Shown here piece by piece: positions 24,153-31,582 of a DNA stretch of 31,582 nucleotides (within the stretch, counting starts at the first letter, position 1; each line of letters opens with the position of its first letter). Origin of the DNA: JACQCF01 sp043742785 (GTDB lineage Bacteria; Omnitrophota; Gorgyraeia; Zapsychrales; Fredricksoniimonadaceae). The position numbers and the translations under genes are program-made. The notes beneath the pieces were generated by a model. The model did no database searches. It was not told the origin of the DNA and saw only the letters and a program-made list of their open reading frames with translations. The stretch spans positions 1 through 31,582 of the forward strand of contig JAYTXU010000058.1 of the NCBI GenBank assembly GCA_043742785.1, written 5' to 3'.

Positions 24153-27100
24153 TTATTCAAGAATAATATCAATCTGCTTCAAATGTCCCTGACGAATTTC
24201 TTGAGCTATACTTCCCACTATCATAGAACCTGTTAATTCTATCTTACGGCGATTATCAGGATAAGTTAAAATGATTTTTATGGCTGTAGCTGCCTTAGCC
24301 CCAAAGGTATCTTTTCGCATAGGATTATGATATACAACCAAGGTCTTAGCTAAAAACTTAAAAGCATACGTATTAGCTGGCAACTCCCCCTTTTCTTTAT
24401 CAGTAAACAACCAACTAGGCAAGAGTGGTGCAAAGGTCAAGGTCAATTCACCACCTTTCATAGCAAAAGGCTTAAGACCAATATTCATCAATAACCACAT
24501 ATGTAGAAACTCTGCCGTACTTCCTGATAACCGGGCAACAAATCCTTGTCCATGTAGATTTTTATCTTCATGGGCAGAACTGACAATAAACGAAGAATTC
24601 TCTAAAATGCTACGACCATATCGATCTGGTTCTAAGAACGGAATAAAGGATGTTTTGATTTCTTCATAAAATTCTCGTGTCAATCCTCGACGAAGAAGCT
24701 CTAATAAATATTTATATTCCATATGAAGCCATACCGATTCATTCTCTAACCACCCTGCAGGAAAAACTCTTGTGCGTCCGATTTCTTCCGTTTCCTTAGA
24801 AAGATCAGAATTAACTTTATACATGCCCAACTTTTTATCATACAAAGGACTCTTTTTAACGGCACGAAATAGTTCAAGAGCTTGACGATTATCAAACACA
24901 CGTAAAGCATGCACAAAACCTTCCAGGAATATAGGTAAATCATGCCTTTGAAACTTTAAAGCCTTTACATGATGATCCCCTTGATGAGATTTATCCAATA
25001 CTTCATGTTGAATGACCTCATGATAAAAATAGGAAGCGAAAAGTCCGTTTTCATAACGAGCTTGAGCCACACCCGCATCCACTTTAGCGATCACCAATTC
25101 TAAGAATTTCTTGATCCCTCCAATGCTTACAACTTTCCCACTTCCTACAATTCCATAACGGACACTTTGGCGATAAAGCTCTTTTAAATCATTAGACTTT
25201 TGCCAATATTTCAGATTATCTTTCTCTGTCGACAATAAATGTGTCAACCCGCTTAAAAAATCAGCCAATTCATCAAACATCTCAACCTTATCACTATCAG
25301 AACAATGCAGGAGCTCAACGTTTTTCTTTACAAAAAAAGCCCATCGTTTAAGCTCAAAAGCCTCACAGATAGAAGATCCTAAAAGTCCTGGCAAACCATT
25401 AAGAGCATCATACCAATTGGGTTTATTAGCCTCCATTTCAATACCGATACCTGAAGGATCTAAAGTTGCCGTTTTATTAGCCAAAATACAAATGATCTTA
25501 ACCAATAAATTGGTCTGATAAACATCTCCCACCCCTGCCTTAACACGCAGTTGGTATCCTTTTTCTTTAGCCTTAACATCCTTGTCATGTTCAGCTATAG
25601 AGTGATATTGTCTAACTCCACGATCAGTTAATAAATATCTCTTAGAACGAGGCAATACGTAAGAATCGCTTAAATGAAATGTAAAATTATTCTTCTCCAA
25701 TAAAATTTCTTTAAGCTTCTCAGGATAAACTCCCAAATAACTTTCCATTAAATCTAAATTATACGTCCAATGATCACTCCAGAAACCTTCACCAAATTCT
25801 GACTGCTCATTCTTTTGACTTACAGAGAGAGCTCTTGCTAGAAAATCCTTAGGCTGCCCCTTAATCAAACCTTTACGAATAACCAATTTTAATAAATCAC
25901 CCGGCATAAAGCCTTTTAACAATAAATTTCTAACCTTTTGAACCTCATCAACAATATGAAATTCTTTAATAATTTCATCAACCACGCGAAGATCTTTAAT
26001 AAAAAAAGTTAAACCTTTAACAATCAAAGGATTATATCCATCTGCCTGTGACAAATTCATAAAACTAACAATAGAACTATCCGCCACATCTGTATTAAAC
26101 CAAATGTCATTACGACGATTTTGATTAACATCACGATAATTTCCATTCCCTTGTGAAAAGAATGTTGGAGCTAAAGTAAAGAAATTGTAATCACGTTCTA
26201 AATCCCCATGCTTACGACTATACACATTAAAAGGAACCACTCCTTTAGCTGTTTCCAAAGAAACTGGAAGACCTCCCCGTAGAACATTATCTAAGAAAGT
26301 TTGTCCGCAATATTCATTAAAACTGTCAATCGCCCCTTGTGTTAAGCAATAGCCCTTTATCCCATCAATAGTTGCTCGATTTTGAAGAGCTTTTTCTTCA
26401 ATATATCCTTTACGCAGGGTCTTCTTAACAACACTATTAAGCTCTACAAGATCATGAGCAAAACCTGCTGCCGCCGTCCACCCTTCCTTCATTTTTGGCT
26501 TTATTTTCATTCGTGTAAAACTAAATGCGCAAGGAGTGCGATTAGATGTTTGTTGAGGACTGTTGATTTCAAAGATCTTAGCTTCTAGAAACTTTTCAGG
26601 AACTAAAAAATCGCTCGATTGTCCAAATATACAAGCAGCATCAACAATCACATCTAACAATTCACTTGTAGAATTATTAAAAGTGAAATAAAAATTACCC
26701 TCAGCAATAGGCGTTACTTGAGGAGTGTCCGCAACTTCTACTTTAAATTGATAAAAAGGAGCCTTTTTGGAAACATTACGAACGGCTGTCCAAGCTTCCA
26801 CTGTCCGAGAAATATGTTTACCTAACCAATCCTTAAGTCCATAAGGATTAATTGCAGGCAAACCATCAATACATTCTAAATGAATATCTTTATTAGAAAT
26901 ATTCTCAAGAGTCACACGACGAATCAATGCCGCATACGGTTCTTGAGAAAGGGTAAAATAATTAACAGATATCTTTATTCCTAAGCTTGTATTTATCTCT
27001 TCAATAGTCAAATCATGACTAGTAATGATCATCCTCTGCTTTAACTTATAAGGACTAACAAGACTGTTAGCAAATGGCTCATAAAATCTCTGCTTCTTAC

Positions 27101-27365
27101 CATCAATAATCTTTATAAAGGTGCGAAACCCTTGAATAGAAGTTAATCGGTAGGCACGGTTAGCCGGTTGAAATTCTAGAATAGCTTTGTCTTTCGATTC
27201 AATACCAAACGAACTAATCGCCTGCCCTCTATTAACATAAAAGGCCCACATAGGAACGCCCCAAAGACCAGCAACGCCAGGAAAGAAATTAGAAAAGATC
27301 TTAGCATGCTGATAATCTTCAATAATAAATTCTCCACGTTCATTCAAATGATATTGCTTTCCCAT
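24153..27365 (-). CDS. Large GH94 (GT36)-like glycoside phosphorylase-type protein
   Basis: A 1070-residue cytoplasmic protein (no signal peptide or membrane helix) related to cellobiose phosphorylases and the phosphorylase half of cyclic glucan synthases. It shows GLWGVPMWAF (33-42) in the N-terminal beta domain, then QGNGNYRDVNQNRR (405-418), EGFWSDHWTYNLDLMESY (526-543) and NWYDALNGLPG (650-660). The last aligns by eye with the DWNDCLN region that holds the general acid in GH94, pointing to Asp653. The region after about 700 is helical and long compared with characterised phosphorylases (about 800 residues). Substrate cannot be read; a beta-glucan or oligosaccharide is likely. GGAGAGAGG precedes the ATG and a polysaccharide deacetylase gene lies 17 bases upstream, so the two may act on related glycans. 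Confidence 0.78.
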   Translation of the reverse strand: MGKQYHLNERGEFIIEDYQHAKIFSNFFPGVAGLWGVPMWAFYVNRGQAISSFGIESKDKAILEFQPANRAYRLTSIQGFRTFIKIIDGKKQRFYEPFANSLVSPYKLKQRMIITSHDLTIEEINTSLGIKISVNYFTLSQEPYAALIRRVTLENISNKDIHLECIDGLPAINPYGLKDWLGKHISRTVEAWTAVRNVSKKAPFYQFKVEVADTPQVTPIAEGNFYFTFNNSTSELLDVIVDAACIFGQSSDFLVPEKFLEAKIFEINSPQQTSNRTPCAFSFTRMKIKPKMKEGWTAAAGFAHDLVELNSVVKKTLRKGYIEEKALQNRATIDGIKGYCLTQGAIDSFNEYCGQTFLDNVLRGGLPVSLETAKGVVPFNVYSRKHGDLERDYNFFTLAPTFFSQGNGNYRDVNQNRRNDIWFNTDVADSSIVSFMNLSQADGYNPLIVKGLTFFIKDLRVVDEIIKEFHIVDEVQKVRNLLLKGFMPGDLLKLVIRKGLIKGQPKDFLARALSVSQKNEQSEFGEGFWSDHWTYNLDLMESYLGVYPEKLKEILLEKNNFTFHLSDSYVLPRSKRYLLTDRGVRQYHSIAEHDKDVKAKEKGYQLRVKAGVGDVYQTNLLVKIICILANKTATLDPSGIGIEMEANKPNWYDALNGLPGLLGSSICEAFELKRWAFFVKKNVELLHCSDSDKVEMFDELADFLSGLTHLLSTEKDNLKYWQKSNDLKELYRQSVRYGIVGSGKVVSIGGIKKFLELVIAKVDAGVAQARYENGLFASYFYHEVIQHEVLDKSHQGDHHVKALKFQRHDLPIFLEGFVHALRVFDNRQALELFRAVKKSPLYDKKLGMYKVNSDLSKETEEIGRTRVFPAGWLENESVWLHMEYKYLLELLRRGLTREFYEEIKTSFIPFLEPDRYGRSILENSSFIVSSAHEDKNLHGQGFVARLSGSTAEFLHMWLLMNIGLKPFAMKGGELTLTFAPLLPSWLFTDKEKGELPANTYAFKFLAKTLVVYHNPMRKDTFGAKAATAIKIILTYPDNRRKIELTGSMIVGSIAQEIRQGHLKQIDIILE

Positions 27366-27382
27366 ACAAACCCTCTCTCCAA

Positions 27383-28207
27383 TTAGTAACCGCTTTTATC
27401 TTTGCAACCTTCTTGAGTCTTACAATCCCCTGATTTAGAAACACGAAACAAGTTATAATAACCAGATAATTTAGCCCACAAGATAAAATTATTATCAGAA
27501 TCTTTTACACGAATACGCTTTAACTCAAATAAATCATTATTAAAACGATCTATTCCTCTATTTGTGGTTGCTGCTGCTTTAAAACCGGCTTCTTTTGCAA
27601 TTTGTTTATCTTTTTCATTAAAACCTCCACTAGGATAAACAAGATAATCAATTGCGTGCCCCAGATGCTCTTCAATCACCTTCTTGCTGCCAGCAATTTC
27701 ATCCTTTGCTTTATCATATGTTAAGCTTGGCAAATATTGATGATGTCGTGTATGAGCCCCTGCTAGAAAATTATACCGCTCCATTTCTTTGACTTGTCCC
27801 CATGTTAAGAATCCCTGACTATCAATCATGTCAGAAACCAAAAAAACCATAGCTGGAATTTCATATTTCTTTAAGATAGGAAATGCATTTAAATAATTAT
27901 CTTCATAGCCGTCATCAAACTGAATAACCACTGTATTGCGAGAAAATAAATACCCCTTCTTAATCCCTTCAACCAAATCTTCAAAAGAAATAACCTCATA
28001 ACCCCATTTCTTTAAGAACTTCATTTGGCGTTCAAAAGATTTTGTACTGACTGTATTTAAAATGAATTTTGTATCAGATGGAATTCCTACATGATGATAT
28101 GTCAAAATAGGCACAACATAACGATCCCTAAGCCAAAATGTAAAGCCTAGAGAAAAAGTAATAATTAAGATAATTGAAACAATGAAAAAGTTTTTAAAAA
28201 GACGCAT
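27383..28207 (-). CDS. Membrane-anchored polysaccharide deacetylase (NodB/CE4 family)
   Basis: A 274-residue enzyme anchored by one N-terminal helix (about 6-26), with the catalytic domain outside the inner membrane. NodB motifs are visible: PILTYHHVG (33-41), FDDGYEDN (97-104) with the catalytic base and metal Asp98/Asp99, AHTRHH (151-156) with metal ligands His152 and His156, and YPSGGFN later. Such enzymes remove N-acetyl groups from GlcNAc-containing polymers (peptidoglycan, exopolysaccharide or poly-GlcNAc); which one is not evident. The C-terminus ends in a short Cys-containing tail (CKTQEGCKDKSGY). Starts 7 bases after the yqeY stop. Confidence 0.88.
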   Translation of the reverse strand: MRLFKNFFIVSIILIITFSLGFTFWLRDRYVVPILTYHHVGIPSDTKFILNTVSTKSFERQMKFLKKWGYEVISFEDLVEGIKKGYLFSRNTVVIQFDDGYEDNYLNAFPILKKYEIPAMVFLVSDMIDSQGFLTWGQVKEMERYNFLAGAHTRHHQYLPSLTYDKAKDEIAGSKKVIEEHLGHAIDYLVYPSGGFNEKDKQIAKEAGFKAAATTNRGIDRFNNDLFELKRIRVKDSDNNFILWAKLSGYYNLFRVSKSGDCKTQEGCKDKSGY

Positions 28208-28214
28208 CTTAGAA

Positions 28215-28667
28215 TCACATTTTAGATAAACGTTCTTTAACCAAGGCGCTCACCTGTTGGTTGTCAGCTACTCCTGCCAACTTAACTAAAGCTTCCTTCA
28301 TAACCTTGCCTATATCTTTAATTGAAGTGGCAGATGTTGCTTTGATAGCCTCTTCAATAGCTGCTACAATCACTTCAGGAGACGCTTGTGCCGGCAGATA
28401 ACTTACCAGAAGAACCATTTCTTTTTCTTCTTTTTCTGCTAAATCTAAACGTGCACCAGCAGTAAACTGTGTAATTGAATCTTGTCGCTGTTTCACCTGC
28501 TTCTTAATAATAGAAACAACATCTTCCTCAGAAACCTTATCTATACGTTTATCAATCTTAACATTTTTAATCTGAGCCCTTAAAAAACTCAGGACCGAGG
28601 TTCGAAACGAATCCCGCGCTTTCATTGCAGTTATGTAATCTTGTGAAATTGTATCTTCTAATGACAT
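28215..28667 (-). CDS. yqeY: YqeY-like GatB/YqeY-domain protein
   Basis: A 150-residue helical protein of the GatB/YqeY family, related to the tRNA-binding tail of GatB. Family signatures include TAMKARDSFRTSVLSFLRAQIKN, SYLPAQ and IGKVMKEAL near the end. It may bind tRNA; its exact role is unknown. I chose the ATG at 28667 (third codon of the longest frame) because AAGGGG sits six bases before it, while the first ATG touches the G run and leaves no spacer. It begins a small unit with the deacetylase and GH94-like genes. Confidence 0.87.
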   Translation of the reverse strand: MSLEDTISQDYITAMKARDSFRTSVLSFLRAQIKNVKIDKRIDKVSEEDVVSIIKKQVKQRQDSITQFTAGARLDLAEKEEKEMVLLVSYLPAQASPEVIVAAIEEAIKATSATSIKDIGKVMKEALVKLAGVADNQQVSALVKERLSKM

Positions 28668-28741
28668 ATACATCCCCTTCTTTTAATTTGTTATTTCTTT
28701 ACACCTACTAGATACTTATCGAGCAACAATAAGTTAAACCA

Positions 28742-28963
28742 TTAAATGCCCTCTATACTAACGATTTTATGACGAGATTTCAATCCTTTTAGAATTTCTA
28801 TAGATGAAGACCTTACTTCAAAATAATCAGCTAAAAATTTTATTAAAGCAACATTTGCTTTGCCTTCTAGCGCTGGAGCTTTTAAATATATTTTTACTAA
28901 ATCTTCTTCCTGTTTAAACTCATTTTTCTTAGCTCCTGGAATTACCTTAACTATTATTTTCAT
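28742..28963 (-). CDS. yggU: DUF167 (YggU) protein
   Basis: A 73-residue protein of the DUF167/YggU family: KVIPGAKKNEF at the N-terminus, LKAPALEGKANVALIKFLADYF in the middle and the ending IEILKGLKSRHKIVSIEG. The family fold is known but not its function. It lies directly downstream of the strong terminator at 28992-29020, so it should have its own promoter; I find none convincing in the 30 bases between, and the ribosome binding site is weak. It may depend on read-through. Confidence 0.88.
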   Translation of the reverse strand: MKIIVKVIPGAKKNEFKQEEDLVKIYLKAPALEGKANVALIKFLADYFEVRSSSIEILKGLKSRHKIVSIEGI

Positions 28964-28991
28964 ATAAACAACCCATTACCTACCAAACAAT

Positions 28992-29020
28992 AAAAAAGCG
29001 CATAATCTACTTATGCGCTT
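28992..29020 (-). terminator. Intrinsic terminator after the PilZ/coiled-coil unit
   Basis: On the minus strand AAGCGCATAA and TTATGCGCTT form a perfect ten-pair stem with a five-base loop (GTAGA), followed directly by a run of T's. This is a textbook rho-independent terminator about 31 bases past the stop of the coiled-coil gene. Confidence 0.9.
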
Positions 29021-29051
29021 CTTTATAAAAATCACACAACAACTAATTACC

Positions 29052-29855
29052 TCATTGAGCCATTTTTACATCAATTAAATACTTTTTATTTCCAGGTTTT
29101 GGAAACTCTCCATTATGTAAAACAAAACCATTATTACCATTTAGAACAGCTACTCTGTCACGTTCTTTTTGAGCAGCAATTTTAGCAAAATACGCCTCTT
29201 GTTCCAAATAATGCATACGGCTTTTAACTAATTTAATTTTATTCTGAAAAAGAGAAATCAATGAGCGCCCCTCTTCCATACTTGAAAAATCAGCTTGAAA
29301 AGCACGTAGCTGAGTTTTTAAATCACCCAACTCCTTGCTTGTTTCAACATTCTTGACTTTTAAAGCAGAAATTCTAACTTCTAAATCAGAAATATTTTGA
29401 ACATTCTCACCTATCTTGGTGCTATCTAGACCTTGTATATCTTCTTTTAATTTATTATTCTCGGCTGTAGCTTGAGCCAACATTGTTTGTGTCTGAATCA
29501 ACAAACTCTTAGTCGTATTAAGTTCTGCCGTTACAGCATTTAATTGTTGAGTTACCGCTTCCAGTTTACGAGTCGTTTCTTCTAATTGAATCTTCGTATC
29601 TTTATACTGCTTAACATACGAGCGATAATTAGAAGCCTGAGAAACCCCTGCCGTAAGAGCTAATTCGTTAGATTGATCTAAAAGCTGAGCTCTTTCATTC
29701 TGTAATTTAAGCACATAAATCGTTAGTCCAATCATCACTAACGATAAAAGAATACCTGCAATGCGCTTAATCTTATAAGAACGATCGTTACTATTCTTAC
29801 TACTTTTTTTAATATCTGTTCTTTTTTCTTCTTGGTTTAAAACTGACTCTGCCAC
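29052..29855 (-). CDS. Membrane-anchored coiled-coil protein, function unknown
   Basis: A 267-residue protein. A charged N-terminal segment (1-30, rich in Lys, Ser and Asn) is cytoplasmic by the positive-inside rule. One membrane helix follows (about 31-49), then a long coiled coil (about 50-240) with heptad-like Leu/Ile spacing, as in TTRKLEAVTQQLNAVTAELN. A short non-coiled C-terminal tail (NGFVLHNGEFPKPGNK) ends the protein. I do not recognise a family. The length of the coil, near 25-30 nm if unbroken, would let it reach across the periplasm. It starts at GTG with AAAAGGAG before it, and is the second and last gene of a unit led by a PilZ protein, so a role as an output of c-di-GMP signalling is possible. 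Confidence 0.8.
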   Translation of the reverse strand: MAESVLNQEEKRTDIKKSSKNSNDRSYKIKRIAGILLSLVMIGLTIYVLKLQNERAQLLDQSNELALTAGVSQASNYRSYVKQYKDTKIQLEETTRKLEAVTQQLNAVTAELNTTKSLLIQTQTMLAQATAENNKLKEDIQGLDSTKIGENVQNISDLEVRISALKVKNVETSKELGDLKTQLRAFQADFSSMEEGRSLISLFQNKIKLVKSRMHYLEQEAYFAKIAAQKERDRVAVLNGNNGFVLHNGEFPKPGNKKYLIDVKMAQ

Positions 29856-29869
29856 GTTAAACTCCTTTT

Positions 29870-30256
29870 TTAAATCCCATAATTATTAAGAATACTAACA
29901 TTAACCGTTTGTGCTAATTGAGTGGTTTTATTATCAATCCAATCCATCAAAGCACTATCAGGATTTTGTTCCCGTAAAAACTCTAAACCACACTGATAGG
30001 TATATTTAAAAGTTTTAATCCTTCGAAACCAAACTACCTTACCTTTCTTACTTAAAAAAGGCGGCCTGCTTTCATCAAACTCAGGATCGACACACAAAAC
30101 ACTATGATCTAAAGGTATAAAACTATTATCAATCTGTAAAAGAATCCCCGAAGAACTAACGTTAAGGATTTGACCAAGACCTGTAATATCTTCCCCTGGC
30201 ATACTCCAAGTGACGCCCATTAAATGCCTAATACGCAAATGCCGTCGGTCTTCCAA
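29870..30256 (-). CDS. PilZ-domain protein, probable c-di-GMP receptor
   Basis: A 128-residue protein that is essentially a single PilZ domain. Both c-di-GMP-binding motifs are present: RRHLR (4-8; RxxxR) and NVSSSG (32-37; (D/N)xSxxG). Stand-alone PilZ proteins act as adaptors that bind a partner once c-di-GMP is bound. The start is a TTG, supported by AAGGAG eight bases upstream and by the need to keep the first Arg motif; the next ATG (codon 13) would remove it. A near-consensus promoter lies just upstream. The next gene codes for a membrane coiled-coil protein and is the natural partner candidate. Confidence 0.85.
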   Translation of the reverse strand: MEDRRHLRIRHLMGVTWSMPGEDITGLGQILNVSSSGILLQIDNSFIPLDHSVLCVDPEFDESRPPFLSKKGKVVWFRRIKTFKYTYQCGLEFLREQNPDSALMDWIDNKTTQLAQTVNVSILNNYGI

Positions 30257-30285
30257 AGGGTGGTCTCCTTTTTAAATTGCGGCTT

Positions 30286-30314
30286 AGTATATCCTTTGGC
30301 CTAAAAAATGACAA
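30286..30314 (-). promoter_or_regulatory. Sigma70-type promoter of the PilZ/coiled-coil unit
   Basis: On the minus strand TTGTCA (30309-30314), 17 bases, and TATACT (30286-30291) form a strong promoter. The predicted start near 30279 gives a leader of about 23 bases with AAGGAG. The -35 box begins six bases past the stop of the DUF2062 gene. Confidence 0.82.
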
Positions 30315-30320
30315 GAAAAA

Positions 30321-30782
30321 TTATTGAGTGGCCGATCCATAGCGCCTCTGCCAATAAATAATCCCCAAACAAATCCCATAAGCCACCAAACTTACCAAAA
30401 AGCTAACTATAATATACCCTAAAACTACTGTAGCAATAATTTGCACAACAGAAACATCAAATAAATTAGAGAAATGAAAATTTTTAATTAAATTCTGAAA
30501 TCTTAATTGAATATCATGACCACTAAGCCCCAAAACTATACAACTAAGATTAATAGCAACTCCCAAAATAACAAAACTAGCCCAAGTATTTGTTAAGATA
30601 CTCCCTAAAAGTGCTGCTGTTTTATTCAAATGAAAAAAGTGAGCTAGGGCTACTGCTGCTATGAAACCGGTGAAAGGTAAAATGCCAAGAAAAACCCCCA
30701 AACCAAAACCTATGGATATCGATTGGGGAGAATCTTTCAATAAGTAAAAAGATCTGAGTTCTTTCTTTAACGCATCAAACAT
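30321..30782 (-). CDS. DUF2062 membrane protein
   Basis: A 153-residue protein with about three or four membrane helices. The DUF2062 hallmark is seen at the N-terminus: SIGFGLGVFLGILPFTGF (23-40) followed by AALLGSILTNTWASF. The family is widespread and of unknown function, often near glycosyltransferase or envelope genes. The start is weakly marked; the ATG at 30782 is 20 bases after the Smr-gene stop. It appears to close the transcription unit of the permease and Smr genes. Confidence 0.83.
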   Translation of the reverse strand: MFDALKKELRSFYLLKDSPQSISIGFGLGVFLGILPFTGFIAAVALAHFFHLNKTAALLGSILTNTWASFVILGVAINLSCIVLGLSGHDIQLRFQNLIKNFHFSNLFDVSVVQIIATVVLGYIIVSFLVSLVAYGICLGIIYWQRRYGSATQ

Positions 30783-30802
30783 GAAAAAACCATCGCTTAC
30801 TA

Positions 30803-31057
30803 TTAAAACTTAAAATGAACAAATATTCGTCCAAAATTCTTATCATCCTTCTCAATGCGGTGATATAAGGACTTAATATGCTTCTGCTCTAGGAATCTAA
30901 TAACACTTTTCTTAAGCTGACCACTTCCCTTCCCAGGAATGATTTCCACTAATGAAATTCTTTTGGTCACAGCCTGGTCAATAATTCGAGTTAATTCAGA
31001 ATCGATAGACCTCCCATCGCTGAAGATATTATGTAAATCTAATTTTAATTTAGCCAC
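30803..31057 (-). CDS. Stand-alone Smr-domain protein
   Basis: An 84-residue single Smr (small MutS-related) domain. LDLHN near the N-terminus and IIPGKGSGQLKKSVIRFL (38-55) match the LDLHG and GKGSG motifs that bind nucleic acid. Smr domains nick DNA or RNA in several systems, and some act on stalled ribosomes; which applies here cannot be told. Translation starts at GTG 31057, with AAGGG seven bases upstream and the permease-type gene's stop only three bases away, so it is coupled to that gene. Confidence 0.86.
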   Translation of the reverse strand: MAKLKLDLHNIFSDGRSIDSELTRIIDQAVTKRISLVEIIPGKGSGQLKKSVIRFLEQKHIKSLYHRIEKDDKNFGRIFVHFKF

Positions 31058-31059
31058 TT

Positions 31060-31582
31060 TTAAACCCTTATCGGCATAACCATAAATGGAATGCCATAAT
31101 TATATAAACGTCTCTGAAGTGAAAAAACAGTATAGTTATGTAGCCATCTAGTTAAAAACGTTTCTTTTTCAAAAACAATTTGCCCACCAAAAAACACAAC
31201 TCCAGGAAAACGCTGTAATAAACTAGAACTAATTTTCTCAATCTCATCAATAACATCTGTACCTGTCAAAGTTAAACTTTCTGCAAAACAACCTTGCGCA
31301 TTCATGAAACGCACATAACGTTCAATATCATGATTAACTTTTTGTTGGAGATTTCTGATATCCTCTCCTCCCTTATAATTACCTGCATCAATAACCCCTA
31401 CCTGAATAAAAACAAAGTTCTTAAATTCTTTACCAAAAAGACGAACAACGTTAAACAAGGTATGAAGCCCAAGCCCATTAAAACCATTAACTACTAAAAC
31501 AGCTGTTTTTGAATTTTGATCTAATGGAGGGTTTTCGACTTGTACTTCGCCATCTTGGGTAGAAACATAGGCCGCTTGTACT
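31060..31582 (-). CDS. C-terminal soluble part of a probable APC-type permease (cut by window edge)
   Basis: The frame is open through the right edge of the window, beyond the first possible start codon (TTG 31458), so this is the 3' part of a longer gene with about 173 codons visible. It is a soluble domain with an alpha/beta look: TAVLVVNGFNGLGLHTLFNVVRLF, then FKNFVFIQVGVIDAGNYKG, FPGVVFFGGQIVFEKE and the ending PFMVMPIRV. I recall this domain as the tail of amino-acid/polyamine (APC) superfamily permeases in several Gram-negative phyla, but no membrane part lies inside the window, so that is an inference. It resembles a nucleotide-binding or USP-like fold and may regulate transport. Confidence 0.6.
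   Translation of the reverse strand, partial: VQAAYVSTQDGEVQVENPPLDQNSKTAVLVVNGFNGLGLHTLFNVVRLFGKEFKNFVFIQVGVIDAGNYKGGEDIRNLQQKVNHDIERYVRFMNAQGCFAESLTLTGTDVIDEIEKISSSLLQRFPGVVFFGGQIVFEKETFLTRWLHNYTVFSLQRRLYNYGIPFMVMPIRV

Noticed and set aside
28711..28731. Hairpin ACTTAT/ATAAGT between yggU and yqeY
   Set aside because: A six-pair, mostly A-T stem with a nine-base loop and no T tract; unlikely to be a terminator or a regulatory RNA.

Overview
The window reads as ordinary chromosome from a Gram-negative (diderm), low-G+C bacterium, roughly 35-40% G+C by eye. Lipid A genes (msbA, lpxB), a Bat operon and many lipoprotein or signal-peptide proteins support an outer membrane. The gene mix (a GH94-like giant protein, a permease with a soluble tail, PilZ and DUF2062 proteins, and a sugar oxidoreductase beside lpxB) would fit Omnitrophota or a neighbouring candidate phylum. 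That placement is an inference and rests on no single diagnostic gene. Genes are packed tightly. Stop and start codons often overlap by 1-4 bases, no gene-free stretch exceeds about 125 bases, and I saw no tRNA, rRNA, CRISPR array, insertion sequence or phage gene.

Region 1 (1-9404, all minus strand) looks like one long transcription unit behind a near-consensus promoter at 9376-9404. It reads hup, hisS, aspS, a LysM lipoprotein, phoH, a short pgpH-type HD protein, ybeY, mreD, mrdA (PBP2), and the N-terminal part of a FadJ-like beta-oxidation enzyme cut by the window edge. It mixes nucleoid structure, tRNA charging, RNA quality control, second-messenger turnover and cell elongation. The aspartyl-tRNA synthetase lacks the GAD insertion domain usual in bacteria.

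Region 2 (9414-13385) holds the lipid A genes: msbA on the minus strand, and divergent from it a Gfo/Idh/MocA oxidoreductase followed by lpxB on the plus strand. The plus-strand promoter appears to start transcription at the first base of the oxidoreductase ATG, giving a leaderless mRNA. lpxB is split by a frame change at a run of nine A's.

Region 3 (13401-20364, minus) is a complete seven-gene aerotolerance-type cluster: moxR, DUF58, DUF4381-like, batA, batB, batC, batD, joined by short overlaps. Upstream of it lies a separate small gene for a secreted Lys/His-rich protein with its own candidate promoter and terminator.

Region 4 (20868-28963, minus) carries ppc (PEP carboxylase), purE, a 1070-residue GH94-like protein, a membrane-anchored polysaccharide deacetylase, yqeY and a DUF167 gene. 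This is central metabolism beside carbohydrate-active enzymes.

Region 5 (28992-31582, minus) has a two-gene unit, a PilZ-domain protein and a membrane coiled-coil protein, bracketed by a clear promoter and a clear intrinsic terminator. Upstream of it are a DUF2062 membrane protein, an Smr-domain protein and the C-terminal soluble part of a probable APC-type permease running off the window.

I found no convincing novel defence or mobile system. The best leads are the GAD-less AspRS, the A9 frame change in lpxB, the leaderless promoter, the possible diamino-sugar lipid A route, and the isolated PilZ/coiled-coil and Lys/His-rich protein units.
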